From: Coprococcus sp.
GTDB taxonomy: Bacteria; Bacillota; Clostridia; Lachnospirales; Lachnospiraceae
Reading direction: 5' to 3'
Assembly: GCA_016297325.1 (NCBI GenBank)
Contig: JAEDGW010000128.1
Span: forward strand, 1 to 6,484
Length of the DNA stretch: 6,484 bases
Below the pieces are notes generated by a model. The model saw nothing but the letters and a program-made list of their open reading frames with translations, was not told where the DNA came from and made no database searches. A program made the position numbers and the translations under genes. Shown here piece by piece: positions 1 to 5,457 of the stretch. Each line of letters starts with the position of its first letter. Positions within the stretch are counted from its first letter, which is position 1.

Positions 1-1
1 C

Positions 2-139
2 TACACGATGTGGCAGAGGATGTCGTATGTGGTGGAGAATGGAATCAGCCCGGAGAGCGGACTGGCGGTTGCCGGAGGGCTCTTGCTGATCACGATGGCC
101 AGCGGGATGATGTATTTTGAGAATAAGGATGTTATGTGA
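2..139 (+). CDS. C-terminal end of a membrane protein, possibly ABC-2 type transporter permease (partial)
   Basis: This is the last 45 codons of a gene that begins before the window, read in frame 2 and ending at TGA 137-139. The peptide has a polar stretch (YTMWQRMSYVVENGISPESG), then one hydrophobic span of about 18 residues (LAVAGGLLLITMASGMMYF), and a short charged tail ENKDVM. A final transmembrane helix followed by a short tail with an F-x-x-K/R-D signature is common in ABC-2 family permeases, which export or import substrates with a separate ATPase. That is a resemblance, not a proof; any polytopic membrane protein could end this way. It converges on the phosphofructokinase gene and is separated from it by a hairpin terminator directly after the stop codon. 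Reality of the coding frame is likely; the family is a weak inference. Confidence 0.5.
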   Translation, partial: YTMWQRMSYVVENGISPESGLAVAGGLLLITMASGMMYFENKDVM

Positions 140-140
140 T

Positions 141-196
141 AATAAAGGCATAAATTATATGGCTTTCATAGAACCATATAATTTATGCCTTTTATT
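141..196. terminator. Bidirectional intrinsic terminator between convergent genes
   Basis: A perfect 19-bp inverted repeat pairs 144-162 with 174-192 around an 11-nt loop (163-173). The left arm begins with AAA and the right arm ends with TTT, so each strand yields a hairpin followed by a U-containing tail (TTTTATT on the forward strand, TTTATT on the reverse). It lies 4 bp after the forward gene's stop and 18 bp after the reverse gene's stop, where a shared terminator is expected. The stem is AT-rich, with GG/CC pairs near both ends. Confidence 0.85.
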
Positions 197-213
197 GAAC
201 AAGATATTATATA

Positions 214-1443
214 TTACAGCAGATGATTAACCGGCAGATACATAGGAAGTCCGTCCTTGTACTGCAGTGAAACCTCACCTATGATCAGTGGTCTGAGGTA
301 TGATTCCATCTCAGGTGTTACATCGTTCTTCTCAGGTGTTATCCAGTCGGGTGGAATAGTCTTGGCCTGATTTGCGATGAGTGATACATTTTCAGGCTCG
401 ATGATCCACTGGTATGGATCGTTGGAAACACGCTTGATAGTTGACATGACAGCGGTCATTCCCTCGGCAGCGTATTTTACTGCTGCCTGACCAAGTGCAA
501 ATGATTCATTTATATCTGTTCTGGATGAAATGTGTGCGGCACATCTCTGGAGAACGTTGAGCTCTATAGAACGAACCTTTATGTCCATTCTGTCCTTTAC
601 CAGACTTTCCAGAGCCTTGCCGGTTCCACTGAGCTGGGCGTGTCCGAATTTGTCTGCTACGGTGGAGGTGGCACTGATGTAGTTGCCATCCTTGTCGTGA
701 ATACCCTCGGATACTGCTATGATGACACATCTTGATGTCTTGAGTACATTCTTGATATCATCAATAAACTGATCCTCATCGAAATCAACCTCTGGGAGGT
801 AGATGAGGTGTGGGGCAGGACTGTAGTCATTCCTTGCAAGGCATGAAGCTGCAGTGAGCCAGCCGGCATCTCTTCCCATGATCTCTACTATAACAACACT
901 TGGAATGTTGTATATATATGTGTCGTGTGCAATCTCAAGCATGGTGGATGCGACATATTTGGCTGCAGATCCAAAACCAGGTGTGTGATCTGTGTGGCAC
1001 AGGTCGTTGTCGATGGTCTTAGGTATACCGATGATCTTCACGTCTGATCCGATCTTCTCAGCGTATTTGCTCAGTTTGTCCACTGTGTCCATGGAGTCGT
1101 TGCCTCCTATATAATAGAATGCAGCAACCTTGTATTCCTCAAACCTGTCAAATATGATCTCGTATGGTTTTGAGTCTACCTCAAAATCAGGAAGCTTGTA
1201 ACGGCATGAGCCGAGGTACATGGCTGGAGAAAGTTCCAGTGTGTTGACCAGAGGAAACTTTGACAGTGCCATAAGAGAAAGGTCTATGAAATTATTCTCC
1301 AGCACTCCCTGTATCCCATGGATCGCACCATATACACGGGTAAATTTGTTGCTCTTTTTAACTCCGTCTATAACACCTGCAAGCGATGCGTTTATAGCCA
1401 CGGTAGGTCCTCCTGACTGAGCTACTATACAGTTGTCTTTCAT
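214..1443 (-). CDS. pfp: 6-phosphofructokinase, probably diphosphate-dependent
   Basis: This 409-residue protein belongs to the phosphofructokinase A superfamily. It phosphorylates fructose 6-phosphate to fructose 1,6-bisphosphate in cytosolic glycolysis. The N-terminal glycine loop is at 8-19 (AQSGGPTVAINA). The donor-site motif is GGNDSMDT (113-120) and the catalytic loop is PKTIDND (141-147), with D145 as the expected catalytic base. MGRDAGW lies at 189-195. In ATP enzymes such as E. coli PfkA the equivalent motifs are GGDGS and GTIDND. Asp in place of the second Gly (D116) and Lys in place of the Gly before TID (K142) are the established signs of diphosphate use, which makes the step reversible and saves ATP. 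N115, where ATP enzymes have Asp, is a further difference. At 409 aa it is longer than the roughly 320-aa ATP enzyme and matches long clostridial PPi types. The start is supported by AAAGGAG 9 nt upstream. It is the second gene of a unit with the 199-aa membrane protein 29 bp upstream. The symbol is uncertain; many annotations use pfkA. Confidence 0.93.
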   Translation of the reverse strand: MKDNCIVAQSGGPTVAINASLAGVIDGVKKSNKFTRVYGAIHGIQGVLENNFIDLSLMALSKFPLVNTLELSPAMYLGSCRYKLPDFEVDSKPYEIIFDRFEEYKVAAFYYIGGNDSMDTVDKLSKYAEKIGSDVKIIGIPKTIDNDLCHTDHTPGFGSAAKYVASTMLEIAHDTYIYNIPSVVIVEIMGRDAGWLTAASCLARNDYSPAPHLIYLPEVDFDEDQFIDDIKNVLKTSRCVIIAVSEGIHDKDGNYISATSTVADKFGHAQLSGTGKALESLVKDRMDIKVRSIELNVLQRCAAHISSRTDINESFALGQAAVKYAAEGMTAVMSTIKRVSNDPYQWIIEPENVSLIANQAKTIPPDWITPEKNDVTPEMESYLRPLIIGEVSLQYKDGLPMYLPVNHLL

Positions 1444-1472
1444 GTTAAAAATCTCCTTTGAAAGCTTTTGTT

Positions 1473-2072
1473 TTATTCAGGGCTGCGAAGAAGAGTGGTG
1501 ATCTTCTTGCGGCCGTATACCATAAGTGCATCTTTGATGATGTTCTTATTTGCCTCTGTTGTATGGATCTCAACGGTATCCAGGAGCTCTTCCACATAGG
1601 ATGTCCACAGATCGTAGATGATCTTCTGGCTCTTTTCGCTTACAGGCGGAAGTGCCGCTTTGGCCTTCTCAAGGTCACAGTCTGCATCCGTCATATATAT
1701 AAATGAATCGGGTGTAAGTGCATCTTCTCCATAGGCTGCCACAAATATATCTTCGGTTCTGACGAAGCCGCAGTCGTACATCTCCACGATAAGGTCGTGG
1801 ATGCATTCGTCGATGTTGTCAAAGTAATGATAATAGCGGAGACGGTATGACTGATCGGCCTCTTCCAGATCGTCTTTGTTCAGCCAGTAGCCTTTGCTCT
1901 CGCTGTGATCCTCCTTAAGCGTTTCATCCTGAAAAATGTCAGGATCCCTCATGGCTGCCTCTCTTTTTTCTGCGAGGCGTCTTCTGATATAGACGACGGT
2001 GAGAATCACAAGCACCAAAAGGAATATTCCAAGAAGTATACCTATTGTCAATTGTAAAGTGGATCTGTCCAT
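1473..2072 (-). CDS. Single-span membrane-anchored protein of unknown function
   Basis: I do not recognise this 199-residue protein. Residues 7-29 form one hydrophobic span (TIGILLGIFLLVLVILTVVY) followed at once by IRRRLAEKR, so the positive-inside rule predicts a short outside N-terminus and a cytoplasmic C-terminal body. The juxtamembrane part (31-75) is highly charged. The C-terminal body (76-199) is mixed alpha-helical, acidic and rich in Tyr and Asp (for example SYRLRYYHYF at 75-84), and has no catalytic motif I can name. The start is supported by an AGGTG/AAAGGCAGG Shine-Dalgarno-like sequence 5 nt upstream and a promoter about 45 bp upstream. The phosphofructokinase gene follows after 29 bp with no terminator between, so the two are probably cotranscribed. 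Whether they act together is unknown. An inner-membrane adaptor or regulatory role would be a guess. Confidence 0.8.
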   Translation of the reverse strand: MDRSTLQLTIGILLGIFLLVLVILTVVYIRRRLAEKREAAMRDPDIFQDETLKEDHSESKGYWLNKDDLEEADQSYRLRYYHYFDNIDECIHDLIVEMYDCGFVRTEDIFVAAYGEDALTPDSFIYMTDADCDLEKAKAALPPVSEKSQKIIYDLWTSYVEELLDTVEIHTTEANKNIIKDALMVYGRKKITTLLRSPE

Positions 2073-2117
2073 ATATACACCTGCCTTTCTTAATTAGAAA
2101 TATCCATAAGTAGTTAT

Positions 2118-2147
2118 ATCTTACCACATATAAGAAGAGTATTTCAA
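2118..2147 (-). promoter_or_regulatory. Sigma-A type promoter for the membrane protein-phosphofructokinase unit
   Basis: Read on the reverse strand, TTGAAA (plus-strand 2142-2147) and TAAGAT (2118-2123) are separated by 18 nt. These match the TTGACA and TATAAT consensus at five and four positions. Transcription would begin near 2110, about 38 nt before the start codon at 2072. It is the only good promoter-like pair upstream of this gene and is divergent from the strong forward promoter about 70 bp away. Confidence 0.6.
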
Positions 2148-2217
2148 GGTGTGTATATGTGCAGAATATGGCATGGGAATTATGTAAAAAGTTGGTTAAA
2201 GTTGATGAGAAAATTTC

Positions 2218-2246
2218 TTGCAAGTCATGTAAAGGTAATGTATAAT
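2218..2246 (+). promoter_or_regulatory. Strong sigma-A promoter for the structured RNA
   Basis: TTGCAA (2218-2223), a 17-nt spacer and a perfect TATAAT (2241-2246), directly preceded by TG, form a near-consensus housekeeping promoter. The upstream 2185-2216 stretch is rich in A and T runs and could act as an UP element. The start site should be at about 2252-2254. Such strength fits an abundant stable RNA better than a rarely used envelope gene. Confidence 0.85.
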
Positions 2247-2252
2247 GTGTTC

Positions 2253-2474
2253 AAAGCTGAGATGTAATAAGTCTCTTGTGATTTTGAACCTACATTTGAA
2301 TAAACGGGATTCCTATATCATTGCTATTGAAGTCAAGCCTCGTTATATAAGTTCTAGTGGAAGGCAGATATACAATTGCGGTTGCCCACCTAGCGCTGCT
2401 AGGACTCAAAAGCAAGGGCGCATTTCAGTTTATTACAAAAGACAAAAAAGCAGCATGTATATGCTGCTTTTTCT
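2253..2474 (+). ncRNA. Structured non-coding RNA, 6S RNA (ssrS) candidate
   Basis: Bounded by a strong promoter and an intrinsic terminator, this roughly 220-nt transcript has no credible reading frame of its own but clear self-complementarity. TGTAATAAG (2263-2271) pairs with TTTATTACA (2429-2437), bringing the ends together. TATATC (2314-2319) pairs with GATATA (2367-2372), forming an internal irregular rod with further pairing inside it (TGCT 2321-2324 region with GGCA 2363-2366). CCTAGC/GCTAGG (2389-2394 with 2398-2403) makes a small hairpin on the 3' side of an otherwise open centre. GCCC (2384-2387) can pair with GGGC (2416-2419) around it. A closing stem, central bubble with a hairpin on its 3' strand, and terminal rod within about 190 nt is the layout of 6S RNA, which binds sigma-A RNA polymerase and templates short product RNAs. 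I matched architecture, not a recalled family consensus. It could instead be a riboswitch-like leader of the downstream gene. Confidence 0.55.
2445..2474 (+). terminator. Intrinsic terminator at the end of the structured RNA
   Basis: AAAAAGCAGCAT (2445-2456) and ATGCTGCTTTTT (2461-2472) form a perfect 12-bp stem with a GTAT loop. The run of T at 2468-2472 gives the U tail and the A run on the left arm pairs with it. It ends 25 bp before the start codon of the SpoIID-like gene. Because of the A run it could also terminate transcription coming from the right, although no reverse gene is present there. Confidence 0.85.
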
Positions 2475-2481
2475 CTGTAAT

Positions 2482-2492
2482 AAGGAATGGGG
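2482..2492 (+). promoter_or_regulatory. Ribosome binding site that sets the SpoIID-like gene start
   Basis: AAGGAATGGGG lies 7-17 nt before ATG 2500. It places initiation after the RNA terminator and argues against the in-frame ATG at 2245, which sits inside the -10 box. It is weaker than the AAAGGAG sites of pheS and the phosphofructokinase gene. Confidence 0.6.
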
Positions 2493-2499
2493 ATTAAAA

Positions 2500-4122
2500 A
2501 TGCGTATAGATCAGCGAAAGAAATGGTATCAGAAGATAAAATACAATAAGAATTTCAAAGTTGTGAGTTTTGTCACGGTCATATTGATATTTGTCGTTGG
2601 ATATGTGTTCATTACAGGAAAGAGCCGTATGGGGGAGAATACTACGGAGGACAGCACCGAGTCTTCAGGAAGTCTTGTCGAGACTGTGGTGATCGAGGCT
2701 CCGGATGATCCTACGGCGGATCTTAAGCAGTATGCATCATCAGACACAGATGACAACAGTGTTATACAGGAATATGACTATACTATCCAGGGAGCCGGTT
2801 CCATAGCAGCAAAGGAGAAGCCGACAAAGACAGCTTCAGTCAGGAATTCCAGTGGAGACAGAACTTCTGGCGGACGTGGTGATGGTGGTTCGTCTGTCGT
2901 GATCTCAGGTATGGAAAACAGCGTGAGGGTTATCCTGACGAATGGAGGCAGCTATAAGCAGAGTTATGTGGAGTTTTCGTGTAATACCGCATTTGCAGTC
3001 ACAAGTGATGGCAAGAAGAAGGAGTATAAGGCAAACGAGCTTGTATCACTGGGAAGCGATGCCAAGGCGTCGAGCATAGTTGTCCAGCCTGACAGCTCAG
3101 ATGGACGTATCACAGTGTCCAGCCTCAGCAAGTCTGGTGGAGCTCCAAGCTATCACGGCGTACTTGATATAACAAAGGATTCGGGCGGATATCTTATAGT
3201 CAATCAGGTCGATATAGAGCAGTATCTGTATGGCGTAGTATCAAGTGAGGTGTCAGCAAGCTACAATAAGGAGGCACTCAAGGCACAGGCGATATGTGCC
3301 AGAGGATTTACATATAGAAAGCTGGGAAGCAATTACAACGGGTATAATGCCGATCTGGATGATACGACGGCATGTCAGGTATACAACAATTTCCCGGAGA
3401 CCGACAATTCTATAGCTGCGGTCCAGGAGACGACGGGAATTGTTCCTACATATAACGGCGAGATCATAAATGCGGTGTACTTCTCTACATCCTGTGGAAC
3501 GACAACAACGAGTGATCAGGTCTGGGGTGGCAGCATGCCATATACGTGTACGAGAATACAGAATACTGCTCTTGATATTCCACATTTCAGTGATGAGGAA
3601 GCTTTTAGGGATTTCATGGATGGCAAGACGGACACGGACGTGGTAGAGAGAGATTATCCTATGTACAGATGGACTGTAACTTACACTGAGGATGAGATGA
3701 GAAGTGCTATTGAGACAGGACTTTCAAGGTGTTCAGGCGTGTCTGCAACATCTGTTGGCAAGATAGAATCTATAGAGATGACTGGCAGAGACGACAGCGG
3801 TCTGGTCAAGGAGGTCACTATAAAGGGAAGTGATGGCACTGTGGTTGTGAGCGGACAGAACAATATAAGAGTGCTGTTTGCAACGGACGGCAAGGCCATA
3901 ACTGAGCAGGATGGTTCAGAACTCACAGGCTGGACAGGAGTTCCAAGTAACTTCTATTACGTCAAGAAAGACAATAATATGTATATACTCAAGGGCGGCG
4001 GATACGGACACGGCGTTGGCATGAGCCAGAATGGTGCAAATGCACTTGCAGGTCTTGGATATTCGGCCGGAGATATCATAAGTCATTATTACAATGGAGC
4101 AGTGCTGAGTTCAGTAGAGTAA
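2500..4122 (+). CDS. Membrane-anchored SpoIID/LytB-domain protein, probable peptidoglycan lytic transglycosylase
   Basis: From ATG 2500 the protein has 540 residues. Residues 1-20 are basic, 21-39 form one transmembrane span (VVSFVTVILIFVVGYVFIT), and about 42-135 is a Ser/Thr/Asp/Gly-rich linker that would lie outside the cell. The SpoIID/LytB domain follows: QYLYGVVSSEVSASYNKEAL (241-260) with E250 at the position of the family's catalytic Glu, then KAQAICARGFTY, the FSTSCGTTT motif (328-336), and the hallmark GGGYGHGVGMSQNGANALAG near the C-terminus (499-518). In SpoIID proteins this domain cleaves glycan strands lacking stem peptides; LytB relatives modify cell wall hydrolysis. The large size, long linker and membrane anchor suggest a vegetative wall enzyme or a spore-engulfment factor; the sequence does not decide between them. 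It starts 25 bp after a terminator with no clear promoter of its own. A YihY-like gene follows 41 bp downstream, probably cotranscribed. The longer frame from 2245 is rejected because it runs through the RNA gene. Confidence 0.9.
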   Translation: MRIDQRKKWYQKIKYNKNFKVVSFVTVILIFVVGYVFITGKSRMGENTTEDSTESSGSLVETVVIEAPDDPTADLKQYASSDTDDNSVIQEYDYTIQGAGSIAAKEKPTKTASVRNSSGDRTSGGRGDGGSSVVISGMENSVRVILTNGGSYKQSYVEFSCNTAFAVTSDGKKKEYKANELVSLGSDAKASSIVVQPDSSDGRITVSSLSKSGGAPSYHGVLDITKDSGGYLIVNQVDIEQYLYGVVSSEVSASYNKEALKAQAICARGFTYRKLGSNYNGYNADLDDTTACQVYNNFPETDNSIAAVQETTGIVPTYNGEIINAVYFSTSCGTTTTSDQVWGGSMPYTCTRIQNTALDIPHFSDEEAFRDFMDGKTDTDVVERDYPMYRWTVTYTEDEMRSAIETGLSRCSGVSATSVGKIESIEMTGRDDSGLVKEVTIKGSDGTVVVSGQNNIRVLFATDGKAITEQDGSELTGWTGVPSNFYYVKKDNNMYILKGGGYGHGVGMSQNGANALAGLGYSAGDIISHYYNGAVLSSVE

Positions 4123-4163
4123 ATGAGTGGGTTTTTTGTAAACCAAAATTGCGGAGATAATAT

Positions 4164-5033
4164 ATGAATATAAGGAGAAATATCATTCGCCTTTATTACA
4201 AGGTCAGGTTGTTTATGGCTGAGATGAATAAAGATCAGATTCCTTCATTTGCGGCGCAGGCGGCATTCTTCTGGCTGCTTTCGCTCTTTCCACTGATGAT
4301 GGCATTGTTGACGCTGGTCAAATACCTTCCTTTTACGCAGGATCAGGTGGTAGGATTGATAAATGAGATCATACCAAATGCTATCCAGTCAAACTTTGAT
4401 TTCATGGTGACAGAGATCTATGACAGCAGAAGTACAGTGGTCATGACTACGGTTTCTGTGCTGCTCACAGTCTGGTCTGCGGCTAAGGGAACGATGGCGA
4501 TTGGAAGAGGATTGACGTTCATATCTGGCAGGGAGGACAGTGTAAACTATTTTCTCAGAAGAGCCATACATACACTTTATACATTGATTTTCTGCGTCAT
4601 GCTCATCGCAGTGATGGTTATATATATTCTGGGCGATGTTGTGGTGGCGAATATATTGGTAAGGCTTGAGAATGTCAATGGTTTCCATCTGGTTGATCCT
4701 GTGGCACATATCCTGTCACTGGTCAAGATAGGATTTGCACCAACGATATTGTTTGGTGTCATGATCCTGGCTTATTGGGCACTTCCGGTGGGAAAGATAA
4801 GGATTAAAACAGCCGTTCCGGGAGCGGTTTTCAGCACATGCCTGTGGATGCTCCTGTCATTTGGCGTGGCAAGCTACATAAATATAGTCGGGATAAACAC
4901 ATATATGTATGGAAGTCTTGCCAGTGTTATACTTCTGGCATTGTGGTTCTATATGTGTATGTATGTGATGCTCATAGGTGCGGAACTCAACAAATTCATA
5001 GACAGAGGCTTACTTCGCAAGAAAAAATGTTGA
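4164..5033 (+). CDS. YihY/BrkB family inner-membrane protein
   Basis: This 289-residue polytopic protein belongs to the YihY/virulence factor BrkB family, once misnamed ribonuclease BN, whose molecular role is unsettled; an envelope or transport function is usually proposed. About six membrane spans are visible, near 32-54, 92-113, 137-160, 188-207, 217-240 and 249-273. Family signatures include FAAQAAFFWLLSLFPLMMAL (29-48), AYWALPVGK with the PGA turn (203-221), and YGSLASVILLALWFYMCMYV followed by LIGAELN (249-276). Length is normal for the family. The start is set by GGAG 7 nt upstream. It lies 41 bp after the SpoIID-like gene with no terminator between, so the two form an envelope pair. 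No terminator follows its stop; the -35 box of the next promoter overlaps the TGA, and read-through transcripts would meet the T-box terminator at 5331-5373. Confidence 0.92.
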   Translation: MNIRRNIIRLYYKVRLFMAEMNKDQIPSFAAQAAFFWLLSLFPLMMALLTLVKYLPFTQDQVVGLINEIIPNAIQSNFDFMVTEIYDSRSTVVMTTVSVLLTVWSAAKGTMAIGRGLTFISGREDSVNYFLRRAIHTLYTLIFCVMLIAVMVIYILGDVVVANILVRLENVNGFHLVDPVAHILSLVKIGFAPTILFGVMILAYWALPVGKIRIKTAVPGAVFSTCLWMLLSFGVASYINIVGINTYMYGSLASVILLALWFYMCMYVMLIGAELNKFIDRGLLRKKKC

Positions 5034-5059
5034 CGAATTGCAGGCAATGGGTATATTAT
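5030..5059 (+). promoter_or_regulatory. Sigma-A promoter of the T-box-pheS transcript
   Basis: TTGACG (5030-5035) matches the -35 consensus at five of six positions and overlaps the TGA stop (5031-5033) of the preceding gene. Possible -10 boxes are TATATT (5052-5057, 16-nt spacer) or TATTAT (5054-5059, 18-nt spacer). Transcription would start near 5063-5067, about 20 nt before stem I of the T-box. Confidence 0.7.
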
Positions 5060-5082
5060 CACTAATGTAAAATATGAGAAAA

Positions 5083-5373
5083 GACAGAGACGATGCAAAA
5101 GATGTATGAGTCATCCACAGAGAGACCGGGTCAGCGGCTGGAAGCCTGGTTGGCAGGGCTGTACATTTAATTTCACATCAGAGTCTCCTCGGCAGAAGAT
5201 CAGGATATATGATGTACTGATTGTGTAGGTCGCGGCGAGTGACATGCGTTAAGTGTCTAATGAGAGTCAGATAAACGGTTCATGCAGATGATAGCATTTA
5301 TCTGGAATCAGGGTGGTAACGCGGATATATCCGTCCCTGGTATGTATAACAGCATATCGGGGACGGTTTTTTT
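5083..5373 (+). promoter_or_regulatory. T-box leader (tRNA-Phe sensing riboswitch) controlling pheS
   Basis: The RNA senses the charging state of tRNA-Phe and allows pheS expression when uncharged tRNA accumulates. Stem I closes by GAGAC (5087-5091) with GTCTC (5183-5187) and GATG (5092-5095) with CATC (5176-5179). The specifier triplet TTC (5172-5174), followed by the usual A, lies just above and reads Phe. A distal stem pairs GACCGGG (5124-5130) with CCTGGTT (5145-5151). Stem III pairs CAGATAAA (5268-5275) with TTTATCTG (5297-5304). The T-box sequence AGGGTGGTAACGCGG is at 5310-5324; its TGGT (5314-5317) can pair with the ACCA end of tRNA-Phe. The antiterminator forms by AGGG (5310-5313) with CCCT (5335-5338) and GCGG (5321-5324) with CCGT (5331-5334), leaving the 7-nt T-box bulge. 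It competes with the downstream terminator. All expected parts of a class I T-box are present. Confidence 0.95.
5331..5373 (+). terminator. T-box regulated intrinsic terminator
   Basis: CCGTCCCTGGTATG (5331-5344) pairs over 14 bp, including two G-U pairs, with CATATCGGGGACGG (5353-5366). An 8-nt loop separates the arms and seven T follow (5367-5373). The first eight bases of the left arm (5331-5338) are the same ones used by the antiterminator, so the two structures are mutually exclusive. This is the off state when charged tRNA-Phe is plentiful. Confidence 0.93.
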
Positions 5374-5383
5374 GTGCAGTAAA

Positions 5384-5437
5384 CTGTCATGCAGAAATCG
5401 TGGCAGCCCGATAGAAATAGTAGGTATCGGCAGATAC
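5384..5437 (+). promoter_or_regulatory. Two small hairpins in the pheS leader after the T-box terminator
   Basis: CTGTCATG (5384-5391) pairs over 8 bp with CGTGGCAG (5399-5406) around a 7-nt loop, using two G-U pairs. GTATC (5424-5428) pairs with GATAC (5433-5437) around GGCA. They occupy the 91-nt stretch between the terminator and the pheS start, in front of the ribosome binding site, and neither sequesters it. A role in transcript stability or processing is possible but not shown; the second hairpin may be chance. Confidence 0.35.
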
Positions 5438-5450
5438 TTAGATGGAAGTA

Positions 5451-5457
5451 AAAGGAG
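5451..5457 (+). promoter_or_regulatory. Ribosome binding site of pheS
   Basis: AAAGGAG lies 7 nt before ATG 5465 and fixes the start there. The longer in-frame reading from ATG 5282 would begin inside T-box stem III and run across the antiterminator and terminator, so it is not the real start. Confidence 0.9.

Noticed and set aside
506..735. Open frames overlapping the phosphofructokinase gene in other frames (506-730 reverse, 532-735 forward)
   Set aside because: Short, without family resemblance, and fully inside a well-supported gene. The same applies to the frames at 1220-1420, 1458-1706, 3253-3585, 3681-3926, 4389-4762, 4838-5065, 5308-5601 and 5534-5914.
1939..2223. Reverse 94-codon frame overlapping the start of the 199-aa membrane protein
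   Set aside because: It covers the promoter and ribosome binding site of that gene, and its sequence looks like random translation of A/T-rich intergenic DNA.
2249..2289. Inverted repeat GTTCAAA (2249-2255) / TTTGAAC (2283-2289) at the 5' end of the structured RNA
   Set aside because: The left arm mostly precedes the predicted start site, so it would not be in the transcript. It could matter only if transcription starts upstream of 2250.
2253..2474. c-di-AMP (ydaO) riboswitch upstream of a cell wall gene
   Set aside because: The gene context would fit, but I do not find the conserved sequence blocks I expect of that riboswitch. T-box, tmRNA, RNase P and SRP RNA signatures are also absent.
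2245..2499. In-frame 85-codon N-terminal extension of the SpoIID-like protein from ATG 2245
   Set aside because: This ATG lies in the -10 box of the strong promoter, so it would not be on that transcript. The extension crosses a stable terminator hairpin, resembles no signal or domain, and a ribosome binding site plus a typical basic N-terminus and membrane span follow ATG 2500.
2875..2883. RGD tripeptide in the linker of the SpoIID-like protein (residues 126-128)
   Set aside because: It sits in a Gly/Ser-rich low-complexity segment where it can arise by chance, and nothing else suggests adhesion.
5037..5048. Short palindrome ATTGCAGGCAAT within the spacer of the pheS promoter
   Set aside because: Only five bases per arm with a two-base centre. 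It is too short to call an operator without comparison to relatives.
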